DNA of 6,946 nt from Thermoplasmata archaeon (GTDB lineage: Archaea; Thermoplasmatota; E2; UBA202; DSCA01): positions 1 to 6,946 of the forward strand of contig JAGGSL010000002.1 in the NCBI GenBank assembly GCA_021159125.1. The letters run 5' to 3'. Both the position numbers and the translations under genes were made by a program. This document shows, piece after piece, positions 1-6,090 of the stretch; position 1 is the stretch's first letter; every line of letters starts with the position of its first letter. The notes under the pieces are model-generated. The model did not search any database and had not been told where the DNA came from. It saw only the letters and a list, made by a program, of their open reading frames with translations.

Positions 1-108
1 TTTTCACCAATTCGATGGCTAATATGCTTCTGGTATATAACCATAACGGATAGCGCTCCTGCCAGCAAAAAATCGATAAGTTAATCTTGTGGCCCATATT
101 CCAAATTC
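1..108. other. Window-edge stretch with no confident gene; possible N-terminus of a leftward membrane protein
   Basis: No complete gene lies here. On the minus strand, a TTG at 68-66 opens a frame to the window edge. It reads as a hydrophobic N-terminus (LAGALSVMVIY, then QKHISHRIGE), which resembles the first membrane helix of an integral membrane protein transcribed away from the nuclease gene. A stop codon sits a few codons upstream, so TTG or CTG would be the only starts. On the plus strand, one frame is open from base 1 to a TAA at 82-84 and another to a TAG at about 49-51; either could be the tail of an upstream gene. Nothing here decides between these readings. Confidence 0.25.
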
Positions 109-1443
109 ATGAAAAAGGAGGTAGGAATAGCAACCATATTCATTCTTATTATTGCATCATTTTCCGGGTGCATCGTGGAAAATGAAAACGAAATTCCGGG
201 GATTTTGATAGCATATCCGCATGAGGGAGATATTATCTCAGGCATATTGAATATTTCCGGGAGTGCGTATGACCGTGACGGGAACGTTGAGCGCATCGAG
301 GTCAGCATAGCCCAAAGCAACGAAGAGTATATGATATGGAAGCAGGCTAACGGCACATCAGAATGGCACTACATATGGGATACCCCTCACGACGACAATG
401 GAATATATCGGATAAGCGCTCGCTCTTTTGATGGGAAGGATTACTCCATCATTTTCTCTGTAAATGTAACTGTAAACAACACCATGTCTAACCACCCGCC
501 TGTGGCTGGCTTTACCTATACTGCAGATGGATTAACTGTTTCATTCACCGACATGTCCAGCGATATTGACGGTGATTCCCTGGAATATTTCTGGGATTTC
601 GGGGATCAAAGCGACGGGCAGGATACGACCATGCAGAACCCTGTCCATACCTATCCAACACCTGGAACATATACAGTAACGCTAACAGTTGATGACGGAC
701 GAGCAACAGATGAGAAAAGCACGAACATAACTGTCTCAGCAACATTGAGCAACTTCACCATCGCCTCATGGAATCTGCAGATATTTGGAGTTACAAAGGC
801 ATCAAATGAAACATTGCTGGATTATTACGCCGATAAGATAGATAACTATGATATATGCATCGTGCAGGAAATAAGGGATAAATCTGGAACTGCAATTCAG
901 GAACTTGCTGCCAAACTTCCAGAATATCATTACATCATAAGTGAGAGGGCAGGAACCACATCAAGCAAGGAACAGTATGCAATATTTTATGATGGAAGAG
1001 CAGTACTCATCAATTACCATGATTATACACCTGAAAAGCAGAATGAATTTGAGAGACCACCGTTAGAGGCTACATTTACAGTGAGTAACTGGACGTTTAC
1101 ATTGTATACCATCCACACAAAGCCTTCCAACGTGCCGAATGAGTTAACAAATCTTGAAAACCTGACCGGCGAGCCATCTACCGATACGCTCATACTGGGA
1201 GACCTCAATGCAGACGGCAGCTACTATGACGAAAATGACAGAGAGCAGTTCATTAACTGGGACTGGGTGATTACCAATGATATGGACACGACGGTTGCAT
1301 CAAGCGACAACACATATGACAGAATCATCATAAACAATGCAGTTGAAAATAATTTAATCAGCGTGGGAATCATGAAAGATGTCACAAAAGATGAGAGTGA
1401 CCATTATCTGATATATGCCGTATTCGATTCAGGTGCAATATAG
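109..1443 (+). CDS. Secreted lipoprotein with Ig-like, PKD and DNase I-like nuclease domains
   Basis: This is probably an extracellular, membrane-anchored endonuclease that degrades DNA outside the cell. Residues 1-21 are a lipoprotein signal: MKKE, a hydrophobic core, then SFSGC with the lipidated cysteine at Cys21. An Ig-like domain spans about 30-123. A PKD domain spans about 129-210, with the motifs WDFGD (162-166) and GTYTVTLTVDDG. The nuclease domain spans about 214-444. Its DNase I-family residues are all visible: Asn222 (WNLQ), Glu254 (VQEIRD), Glu288 (KEQY), Arg316, His336, Asp365 and Asn367 (GDLNADGSYY), Asp404 (TYDRI), Asp431 and His432 (SDHY). These match pancreatic DNase I more closely than generic endonuclease/exonuclease/phosphatase proteins. 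There are nine N-X-S/T sequons. No in-frame alternative start lies downstream before the hydrophobic core; the GGAGG just after the ATG falls inside the coding region. The gene stands alone, 41 bp before the hydrolase, which has its own promoter. Substrate and location are inferred. Confidence 0.9.
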   Translation: MKKEVGIATIFILIIASFSGCIVENENEIPGILIAYPHEGDIISGILNISGSAYDRDGNVERIEVSIAQSNEEYMIWKQANGTSEWHYIWDTPHDDNGIYRISARSFDGKDYSIIFSVNVTVNNTMSNHPPVAGFTYTADGLTVSFTDMSSDIDGDSLEYFWDFGDQSDGQDTTMQNPVHTYPTPGTYTVTLTVDDGRATDEKSTNITVSATLSNFTIASWNLQIFGVTKASNETLLDYYADKIDNYDICIVQEIRDKSGTAIQELAAKLPEYHYIISERAGTTSSKEQYAIFYDGRAVLINYHDYTPEKQNEFERPPLEATFTVSNWTFTLYTIHTKPSNVPNELTNLENLTGEPSTDTLILGDLNADGSYYDENDREQFINWDWVITNDMDTTVASSDNTYDRIIINNAVENNLISVGIMKDVTKDESDHYLIYAVFDSGAI

Positions 1444-1450
1444 AGCTCAA

Positions 1451-1460
1451 AAATTTATAA
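1451..1460 (+). promoter_or_regulatory. TATA box of the hydrolase gene
   Basis: AAATTTATAA is centred about 28-30 bp before the ATG at 1485. Archaeal transcription starts about 25-27 bp after the TATA centre, so the transcript should begin at or within a few bases of the start codon. The mRNA is probably leaderless, and no Shine-Dalgarno site precedes the ATG. Confidence 0.6.
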
Positions 1461-1484
1461 AGCCCGGAACATTCTTTTTAGGAA

Positions 1485-2129
1485 ATGGAAAAGCTATTGG
1501 TGAATGGAGAGATAAGTGCCGTACTGCACTACTCTTCAGATAATTTCATAATATGCTGCCACGGGCTTTATTCGAACAAAGAAAGTCAGAAATACATCGA
1601 TATGGCAGAAATGGCAGGAAAAGAAGGCATCTCGGTCATAAGATTCGATTTTAGGGGGTGCGGCGAAAGCGCCGGGGATTTTTATGATTCAACGCTAAGC
1701 AATAGAATTGCAGACCTGCAGGAAGTCATAGAATATGCCAGGAAACGCTTCAGCAATGCAAAAATCGCTCTTTTCGGCTCTTCTCTTGGGGGCATGGTTT
1801 CAATAATAGCATCATCAATGGATAAAAAGATAACGTCGCTATCCGTCCTCTCAACCCCATATGAAATAAAGGAAGATCTGGGAGTGGGAAAAAAATTCAT
1901 GGAAGATTTGGAAAAATACGATGTCCTGAAGGCGGCGGAGGAGGCGGCGCCAATGCTAATTATTCATGGGAGAAAGGACGAGCTCGTTCCCATAGAACAT
2001 GCAAAAATGATATATGCTCACGCCCCTGAGGATAAAAAAATCCTATTTTTCGATGCAGACCACTCCTTTTCCACATTCAGAAAAGAAGCTGTAGAAGCAT
2101 CGCTTGAATGGGCAAAAAATCATTTTTAA
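1485..2129 (+). CDS. Alpha/beta hydrolase (serine hydrolase, esterase or peptidase-like)
   Basis: This is a 214-residue cytoplasmic serine hydrolase of the alpha/beta fold; its substrate is unknown. The visible features are the oxyanion-hole motif HG (26-27), FDFRGCGES (54-61) after strand 4, the nucleophile elbow GSSLGG with Ser100, the acid Asp165 in GRKDELVP, and the base His193 in DADHSF. The full triad is in family order. The cap region between about 126 and 150 is short, as in the small lysophospholipase/esterase-like members often annotated as acyl esterase, dienelactone hydrolase-like or 'alpha/beta fold hydrolase'. There is no signal peptide. The gene is monocistronic behind its own TATA box, and its 3' end overlaps the convergent small membrane-protein ORF by 4 bp. 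Confidence 0.9.
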   Translation: MEKLLVNGEISAVLHYSSDNFIICCHGLYSNKESQKYIDMAEMAGKEGISVIRFDFRGCGESAGDFYDSTLSNRIADLQEVIEYARKRFSNAKIALFGSSLGGMVSIIASSMDKKITSLSVLSTPYEIKEDLGVGKKFMEDLEKYDVLKAAEEAAPMLIIHGRKDELVPIEHAKMIYAHAPEDKKILFFDADHSFSTFRKEAVEASLEWAKNHF

Positions 2130-2389
2130 AATCTTCTGCGCTTGACATCCCTCACAGTGCGGTAGTCATACATAAGAACGGCATAATCGAACATTGTTTT
2201 TAATGAGGATATAAATAAACCTGAAAACAACCCTATAAATTTCCCCCCGCCAGAATATCTACAGATGATCTCCCCCAGAAGGGCAGGTATGGTCCACCAT
2301 GGTATCATTATCTTCCAATTGGGATGGAGATCTATTTTCATGCTTCCCCACTTGATATCTGCGGCCCACACGTTCATTTTTTTCAGCAT
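2126..2389 (-). CDS. Small hypothetical membrane protein (two hydrophobic segments)
   Basis: I do not recognise this 87-residue protein. Residues about 26-43 (aromatic- and Ile/Pro/Leu-rich, including PWWTIPALLG) and about 51-73 (FIGLFSGLFISSL and onward) are hydrophobic and could be two membrane helices. The tail is strongly basic (DVKRRRF), consistent with a cytoplasmic C-terminus. It converges with the hydrolase and overlaps its stop by 4 bp, so it is not explained as a shadow of that gene. Upstream, the AT-rich stretch at about 2405-2420 holds a TATA-like GATATAATT on the minus strand, placed roughly for a near-leaderless start. An alternative start is the ATG four codons in, at 2377. Moderate confidence: the size, hydrophobicity and clean position favour a real gene, but no family motif confirms it. 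Confidence 0.5.
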   Translation of the reverse strand: MLKKMNVWAADIKWGSMKIDLHPNWKIMIPWWTIPALLGEIICRYSGGGKFIGLFSGLFISSLKTMFDYAVLMYDYRTVRDVKRRRF

Positions 2390-2461
2390 TTTTTCACGTA
2401 TATCAATTATATCGATTAATGATACTAATAAACTATACCAATAAATCTTTTTCGTTTTTAT

Positions 2462-2485
2462 TTTATCAAATTTACTTTATCAAAT
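2462..2485 (+). repeat. Direct repeat TTTATCAAAT in an AT-rich intergenic region
   Basis: TTTATCAAAT occurs at 2462-2471 and again at 2476-2485, a period of 14 bp, just before the short ORF at 2489. The first copy lies where a TATA box for that ORF would be expected. It may be a regulator-binding repeat or a chance duplication in AT-rich DNA. The rest of the gap (2390-2461) is AT-rich with no other clear structure. Confidence 0.35.
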
Positions 2486-2488
2486 AAG

Positions 2489-2596
2489 ATGAAATTAGGT
2501 AAAAAGTATTATGATGCCCTGCTCCACAATGAAAATAAAAAGGATAGATATGGAAAGAGATTTGATAATATGTTCAGAATATTTTTATGTAAGTGA
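2489..2596 (+). CDS. Possible small protein of 35 residues, or gene remnant
   Basis: This ORF is too short for ordinary gene callers: ATG at 2489, stop TGA at 2594-2596. It encodes a lysine-, tyrosine- and asparagine-rich peptide starting MKLGKKYYDALLHNENKK and ending NMFRIFLCK. The composition looks protein-like, with a charged start and a hydrophobic/aromatic tail, and it occupies otherwise unassigned DNA. It overlaps the 3' end of the convergent PKD gene by 23 bp. A T-rich stretch (2456-2466) sits about 27 bp upstream and could act as a TATA element for a leaderless transcript. There is no recognised family. It could equally be the remnant of a longer gene interrupted near 2580, or a chance ORF. 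Confidence 0.3.
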   Translation: MKLGKKYYDALLHNENKKDRYGKRFDNMFRIFLCK

Positions 2597-4016
2597 TTTC
2601 GCCTGTGCTTGCTGAGTTGCCGGCGTTATCATATGCAATGACCTCGAGCGTGTGAACGCTGCGCGGAAAAGCTTTTGGCAAATCCACCTGATACGGAGAA
2701 TTGAAATCCATCCACAGAAGCTGACCGTCCAACTTGAAGTTAACATGACGTACCCCTGAAAGGGTGTCAGAGGCAGAAGCAATGGCTGTGAATTTTCCTA
2801 TTATCTTTGTTTTTCCAAATGCAGTAGGCAATATCTCTCTCCCGAATATATACAGATAGCCGTCTTTTGGCGCCGTCAGAGAAACAGATGGGGGCTTCCT
2901 GTCCACTTTGATTGTGAAATTCTTTTCCGCCTCCACATTTCCTGCATTGTCAATTGAATAGAAATATATGGTGTGTGTGCCGTTGCTACCTATAATCACT
3001 CCATTGCTGTAATTTTTCCAATCGCCATCATCAATTTTGTATTTTGTGATAGCAACACCTGATAAAGAATCTGATGCATTGAATGTGATATTCACCTTGC
3101 TGACATACCACCCTTCCTCACCAAGAGTGCCGTTCAGAGAGTAATTTGTCTCTGGCGGGGTATTGTCAATTTTCACATCCACGGAATGGGTATTCTCCAC
3201 ATTTCCTGCTTCATCAACAGAATAATAATCAAGCTCATTCTCTCCTTCTGCCGTCACGTTGAAAGACCCATTGTAGACATTCCAATCTTCGCCCAATTTG
3301 TACATGGTTCTGTTAACTCCTGAAAGGTTATCTGTCGCATTGAGCGACACCTCCACACTTCCCCTGTACCAGTTGTTTGTACCGAGAGTGCCGCTGAGAG
3401 TGATATTTGTTGCCGGGCTTACGGTGTCCACCATTATGTGAACTTCTATCTCATTATGTGCTCCGTCATTGTCGGTCACGTTAAGCGTAACATTATAAAC
3501 GCCATCATCGCCGTATGTATGGGCTACGGAAATTCCAGATGCGGTATGTCCGTCACCAAAGTCCCATGCATATGAAACGATGCTTCCATCGCCATCATAC
3601 GAGGCAGAAGCATTGAATTTAACTGTCCTGTTATTCAAAATTCTGTCGCCCCCTGCATCTGCCACAGGCGGCACATTTAATACTGTAATATCTTTGGTGA
3701 CCGTATCCATTGTACCATGTTCATCCCATACTGTAAGCCGTACCGTATAAGTTCCATTATCCCCATACACGTGGGAAGGATTGGTATCGCATGATGAATT
3801 TCCGTCACCAAAGTCCCATATACGGGCTATGGCTCCAGACGAATTGTCATGAAAATGTACTGTCTGCAAATCTGTTGGCTCCTCAGGCGCCCAGTAAAAA
3901 TCTGCGCTCAGCCCTCCATTCCCTGCTGCGGGAGGAAAAGCAGAGGACGCAATTACAAAAGACATCAAGATTGCCATTACACTGAAAAATTTCCTTTGCT
4001 GTGTTATTTTTTTCAT
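2574..4016 (-). CDS. Secreted surface protein with two PKD domains, two OmpL47-type repeats and an Ig-like domain
   Basis: This is a 480-residue exported protein, probably a cell-surface adhesive or structural component, with no enzymatic motif. Residues 1 to about 26 are a signal peptide: MKKITQQRK, a hydrophobic core, then ASSA before the mature part. PKD domains span about 36-113 (IWDFGDG) and 116-197 (AWDFGDG). Two similar repeats span about 198-285 and 287-373, sharing the pattern SGTLG/NGTLG, W, NAT/NAS-D-x-LSGV, YK, DW, YYS/FYS, D-x-AGNVE. This matches the OmpL47-type beta-sandwich repeats of surface proteins. The last domain (about 374-480) is Ig-like, beginning PPSVSLTAPKDGYLYIFG and containing SDTLSGV and YDNAGN. 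Twenty N-X-S/T sequons lie between residues 58 and 366. There is no C-terminal membrane helix or sorting motif, so the protein may be released or bound by partners. The start is supported by GGTGA spaced 6 nt from the ATG. Confidence 0.88.
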   Translation of the reverse strand: MKKITQQRKFFSVMAILMSFVIASSAFPPAAGNGGLSADFYWAPEEPTDLQTVHFHDNSSGAIARIWDFGDGNSSCDTNPSHVYGDNGTYTVRLTVWDEHGTMDTVTKDITVLNVPPVADAGGDRILNNRTVKFNASASYDGDGSIVSYAWDFGDGHTASGISVAHTYGDDGVYNVTLNVTDNDGAHNEIEVHIMVDTVSPATNITLSGTLGTNNWYRGSVEVSLNATDNLSGVNRTMYKLGEDWNVYNGSFNVTAEGENELDYYSVDEAGNVENTHSVDVKIDNTPPETNYSLNGTLGEEGWYVSKVNITFNASDSLSGVAITKYKIDDGDWKNYSNGVIIGSNGTHTIYFYSIDNAGNVEAEKNFTIKVDRKPPSVSLTAPKDGYLYIFGREILPTAFGKTKIIGKFTAIASASDTLSGVRHVNFKLDGQLLWMDFNSPYQVDLPKAFPRSVHTLEVIAYDNAGNSASTGEITYIKIF

Positions 4017-4021
4017 AGTAT

Positions 4022-4028
4022 ATCACCC
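4022..4028 (-). promoter_or_regulatory. Shine-Dalgarno site of the PKD surface protein
   Basis: On the minus strand GGGTGAT lies 5-6 nt before the ATG at 4016. GGTGA complements the archaeal 16S rRNA 3' end and fixes this start. Confidence 0.6.
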
Positions 4029-4056
4029 TATTAATATGGCTACTAAATCGTTTTTG

Positions 4057-4069
4057 GTATATATTTATT
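4057..4069 (-). promoter_or_regulatory. TATA box of the PKD surface protein gene
   Basis: Read on the minus strand, AATAAATATATACC is a good archaeal TATA element. Transcription would start about 25 bp downstream, near 4036, leaving a leader of roughly 20 nt that contains the GGTGA site. This is one of the genes in the window with a leadered mRNA. Confidence 0.55.
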
Positions 4070-4148
4070 TTGCCGCTATTTCCGGGGCATATTTAACGTG
4101 AGTGTAAAAGAATGCAACAAACCAAGCAATGCAGAGAGACTACTAGCG

Positions 4149-4162
4149 GAATTATTATAAAA
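4149..4162 (+). promoter_or_regulatory. Probable TATA box of the tautomerase gene
   Basis: ATTATTATAAAA (within 4151-4162) lies about 38 bp before the ATG at 4194. A start site about 26 bp downstream, near 4182, would give a very short leader beginning at or just before the GAGGTGATT ribosome site. Confidence 0.4.
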
Positions 4163-4181
4163 CAGTATATTCTTTTTGGTT

Positions 4182-4190
4182 GAGGTGATT
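4182..4190 (+). promoter_or_regulatory. Shine-Dalgarno site that sets the tautomerase start
   Basis: GAGGTGATT is a strong archaeal ribosome-binding site, with GGTGA ending 5 nt before the ATG at 4194. It selects that ATG over the in-frame TTG at 4176, which would put the site inside the coding region. Confidence 0.75.
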
Positions 4191-4193
4191 GGT

Positions 4194-4394
4194 ATGCCAG
4201 TTGTAAACATTGAAACATGGCCTTTGGAAGAGGGGAAAAAAGCAGTCATAATAAAAAAGATAACAGATGTCTTTACAGAAATGGGGATACCTGCTCAAGC
4301 AGTTACCATCGTAATACATGAAATAGGATTGGATAACTGGGGGACAGGCGGTGAGCAGCATTCTGTAAAATTTAAAGATGGAGTTACTCAATGA
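4194..4394 (+). CDS. 4-oxalocrotonate tautomerase-like protein
   Basis: This is a 66-residue protein of the tautomerase superfamily, which works as small oligomers and uses an N-terminal proline as general base. It begins MPVVNIETWP, so Pro2 becomes Pro1 after Met removal, as the family requires. That fact and the strong GAGGTGATT set the start at 4194, not at an upstream TTG. The family core HEIGLDNWGTGGE (42-54) is clear, with Trp49 at the position of 4-OT Phe50. Length is close to the 62-residue 4-OT subunit. The substrate-binding arginines of 4-OT (Arg11 and Arg39) have no counterparts: by alignment by eye the positions are Glu12 and Thr38 (numbering with Met). The physiological reaction is therefore unknown and probably not canonical 4-oxalocrotonate isomerisation. 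The gene is monocistronic, 84 bp before rps6e, with no evident functional link to the ribosomal operon. Confidence 0.82.
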   Translation: MPVVNIETWPLEEGKKAVIIKKITDVFTEMGIPAQAVTIVIHEIGLDNWGTGGEQHSVKFKDGVTQ

Positions 4395-4439
4395 TTCCAA
4401 AAAACAAAATTCTGGTTTATACCATGCATTAAAAACCAC

Positions 4440-4453
4440 CAAAAATATTAAAA
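4440..4453 (+). promoter_or_regulatory. Probable TATA box of the rps6e-aIF2 gamma-PIN operon
   Basis: AAAAATATTAAAAGG lies about 30-35 bp before the ATG at 4479. The expected start site, about 4471-4479, makes the transcript leaderless or nearly so. The nearby AAAGGAG (4451-4457) would then be outside the mRNA and would not be a ribosome-binding site. Confidence 0.45.
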
Positions 4454-4478
4454 GGAGAATGTATTGCAGAGTGATAAC

Positions 4479-4886
4479 ATGCCAGAATTTAAAGTGGTTG
4501 TAAGCGACGGAAGTGAAAGTTGCCAGGTAGAAATTAAAGGGCACCATGCAAATTCCTTGGTAGGGAAAAAGATAGGAGACGAAGTGGACGGGATATTTGT
4601 GTCACTGCCCGGGTACAAGCTTAAGATTACGGGAGGCAGTGATAAAGATGGCTTCGTGATGAGAAGGGATATACCGGGAATTTCCAGGAGAAGAATTCTT
4701 ATTACAAAAAGTGTCGGATTCAAACCAAAAGATAAAGGAGTTAGGAGAAGAAAGACGGTTTGCGGCAATACCATAGGCCTAAACACCCTCCAAATAAATA
4801 TGAAGGTCATAAAGAAGGGAATAAAGCCCATGAAGGAATTGCTAAAAGCGGCAGAGGGAAAAGAAGAGAAAAATGAAGCAGCCTGA
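4479..4886 (+). CDS. rps6e: 30S ribosomal protein S6e
   Basis: This is a small-subunit ribosomal protein of archaea and eukaryotes, 135 residues, the usual archaeal length. The N-terminus MPEFKVVVSD and the block TGGSDKDGFVM (51-61), followed by RRDIPG, are the S6e signature region. Val60 replaces the proline usual in the GGxDxxGxPM pattern. The basic stretch RRR...KPKDKGVRRRK (70-92) fits rRNA binding. The start at 4479 follows family N-termini; an in-frame TTG at 4464 would add five residues (MQSDN) not seen in the family. This is the first gene of an operon; its 3' end overlaps aIF2 gamma by 14 bp in another frame, which suggests coupled translation. Confidence 0.95.
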   Translation: MPEFKVVVSDGSESCQVEIKGHHANSLVGKKIGDEVDGIFVSLPGYKLKITGGSDKDGFVMRRDIPGISRRRILITKSVGFKPKDKGVRRRKTVCGNTIGLNTLQINMKVIKKGIKPMKELLKAAEGKEEKNEAA

Positions 4887-6090
4887 AGTGAATATCGGGA
4901 TGGTAGGTCACGTAGACCACGGCAAAACCACACTCACTCAGGCTTTAACAGGCAAATGGACAGACGAACATTCAGAGGAATTGAAAAGAGGCATATCGAT
5001 AAAACTTGGCTATGCGGATGCCACATTCTACAAATGCCCCAAATGCCCTGAGCCGCTGTGCTATTCAACAGAGCCGGTATGCCCTCATTGCGGGGAAAAA
5101 GGCAAGATGCTCAGAAAAGTTTCTTTTGTTGATGCACCCGGTCATGAGACGCTCATGGCTGTTGTTATATCAGGTGCTGCAATAATGGACGGAGCCCTCC
5201 TGCTAATTGCTGCAAACGAAAAATGCCCGCAGCCCCAGACAGAGGAACACCTCATGGCTCTCGATACGACAGGCATAAAAAATATTGTCATAGTCCAGAA
5301 CAAAATAGATCTGGTCAGCAAGGAAGAGGCAATCGAGAATTACAACCAGATAGTTGAATTTACTGAAGGGACATGCGCGGAAGGGGCGCCCATCATACCT
5401 GTGTCTGCCCACCATGAGACAAATCTTGATACGCTCATACAGGCAATTGAAGAGCACATCCCTACTCCAAGGAGAGATTTAAACAAAAATCCCATAATGT
5501 ATACCGCAAGGAGTTTTGATGTCAACAAGCCCGGAGCGGCCCCGGATAAAATAAGGGGGGGTGTCATAGGCGGCTCTCTGAAACAGGGGGTGTTTTATGT
5601 CGGTGATGAGATAGAAATAAGACCTGGAAGAAGAGTGGAGGAGTCGGGAAAGGTGAAATACGACCCAATCCTTACAACCATCTCCTCGATCATAACAGGC
5701 GGGCAATCTGTGGAGAAAGCAGGACCCGGCGGGCTGATAGGCATCGGAACAGAGATAGACCCCTCAATAACAAAAGCTGATGGACTGGCCGGGAGGGTTG
5801 TTGGCAAAGAAGGTACAATGCCTCCTGTATGGAATGAAATGGCTCTGGACGTTCATTTATTGAGCAGGTCTGCTCTTGCCGATGACTCTGCCTCAGCAAT
5901 AAAGACGAATGAACCCCTCATGTTGACCGTTGGAACCGCAACAACAGTGGGCATAGTTACATCTGCAAGAGACAATGTCCTGGAAGCGACGCTGAAGCTG
6001 CCTGTATGCGCAGAAGAGGGACAGAAGGTTGCAATATCAAAAAGAATAGGCGGAAGATGGAGACTTATCGGATATGGTGAGATAAAATGA
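4873..6090 (+). CDS. eif2g: Translation initiation factor aIF2, gamma subunit (GTPase)
   Basis: This is the GTP-binding core of archaeal initiation factor 2, which carries Met-tRNAi to the small ribosomal subunit. The 405-residue length is normal. GTPase motifs are G1 GHVDHGKTT (12-20), switch 1 around KRGISIKLGYAD (39-50), G3 DAPGHE (87-92), G4 NKID (143-146) and G5 SAH (178-180). A zinc knuckle lies between switch 1 and G3, with Cys55, Cys58, Cys70 and Cys73; a fifth cysteine, Cys63, lies between the pairs. Family blocks ARSFDVNKPG (212-221) in domain 2 and NEPLMLTVGTATTVGIV (346-362) in domain 3 separate it from EF-Tu and SelB. The ATG at 4873 is preferred because the family conserves the QPEVNIG that follows. 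It overlaps rps6e by 14 bp, and its stop overlaps the next ATG (ATGA). Confidence 0.97.
   Translation: MKQPEVNIGMVGHVDHGKTTLTQALTGKWTDEHSEELKRGISIKLGYADATFYKCPKCPEPLCYSTEPVCPHCGEKGKMLRKVSFVDAPGHETLMAVVISGAAIMDGALLLIAANEKCPQPQTEEHLMALDTTGIKNIVIVQNKIDLVSKEEAIENYNQIVEFTEGTCAEGAPIIPVSAHHETNLDTLIQAIEEHIPTPRRDLNKNPIMYTARSFDVNKPGAAPDKIRGGVIGGSLKQGVFYVGDEIEIRPGRRVEESGKVKYDPILTTISSIITGGQSVEKAGPGGLIGIGTEIDPSITKADGLAGRVVGKEGTMPPVWNEMALDVHLLSRSALADDSASAIKTNEPLMLTVGTATTVGIVTSARDNVLEATLKLPVCAEEGQKVAISKRIGGRWRLIGYGEIK
6076..6080 (+). promoter_or_regulatory. Shine-Dalgarno site of the PIN gene inside the aIF2 gamma coding region
   Basis: GGTGA lies 6 nt before the ATG at 6087, within the last codons of aIF2 gamma. 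With the ATGA start/stop overlap, it points to reinitiation or coupled translation of the PIN protein. Confidence 0.6.

Noticed and set aside
2401..2424. TATCA ... TGATA inverted repeat near the start of the small membrane protein
   Set aside because: Five-base arms in very AT-rich DNA are expected by chance.
4073..4149. Inverted repeat CCGCTA ... TAGCGG enclosing about 65 nt, considered as a structured RNA
   Set aside because: The stem is only 6 bp and I saw no nested helices or recognisable C/D, H/ACA, tRNA or riboswitch core.
4098..4160. GTG-initiated 20-codon ORF ahead of the tautomerase
   Set aside because: It has no ribosome site, its only TATA-like element is immediately adjacent, and it ends within the tautomerase's own promoter. 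Too short to support.
4176..4193. TTG start adding six residues to the tautomerase
   Set aside because: It would bury the catalytic proline and place the strong GAGGTGATT inside the coding sequence.
4155..4547. Minus-strand 130-codon ORF over the tautomerase and rps6e start
   Set aside because: It is antisense to two well-supported genes, has a shadow-like composition (rich in Phe, Tyr and Cys) and no motif.
4448..4933. Minus-strand 161-codon ORF over rps6e
   Set aside because: It is the reverse frame of a clear ribosomal protein gene, Ser/Pro/Phe-rich as such shadows usually are.
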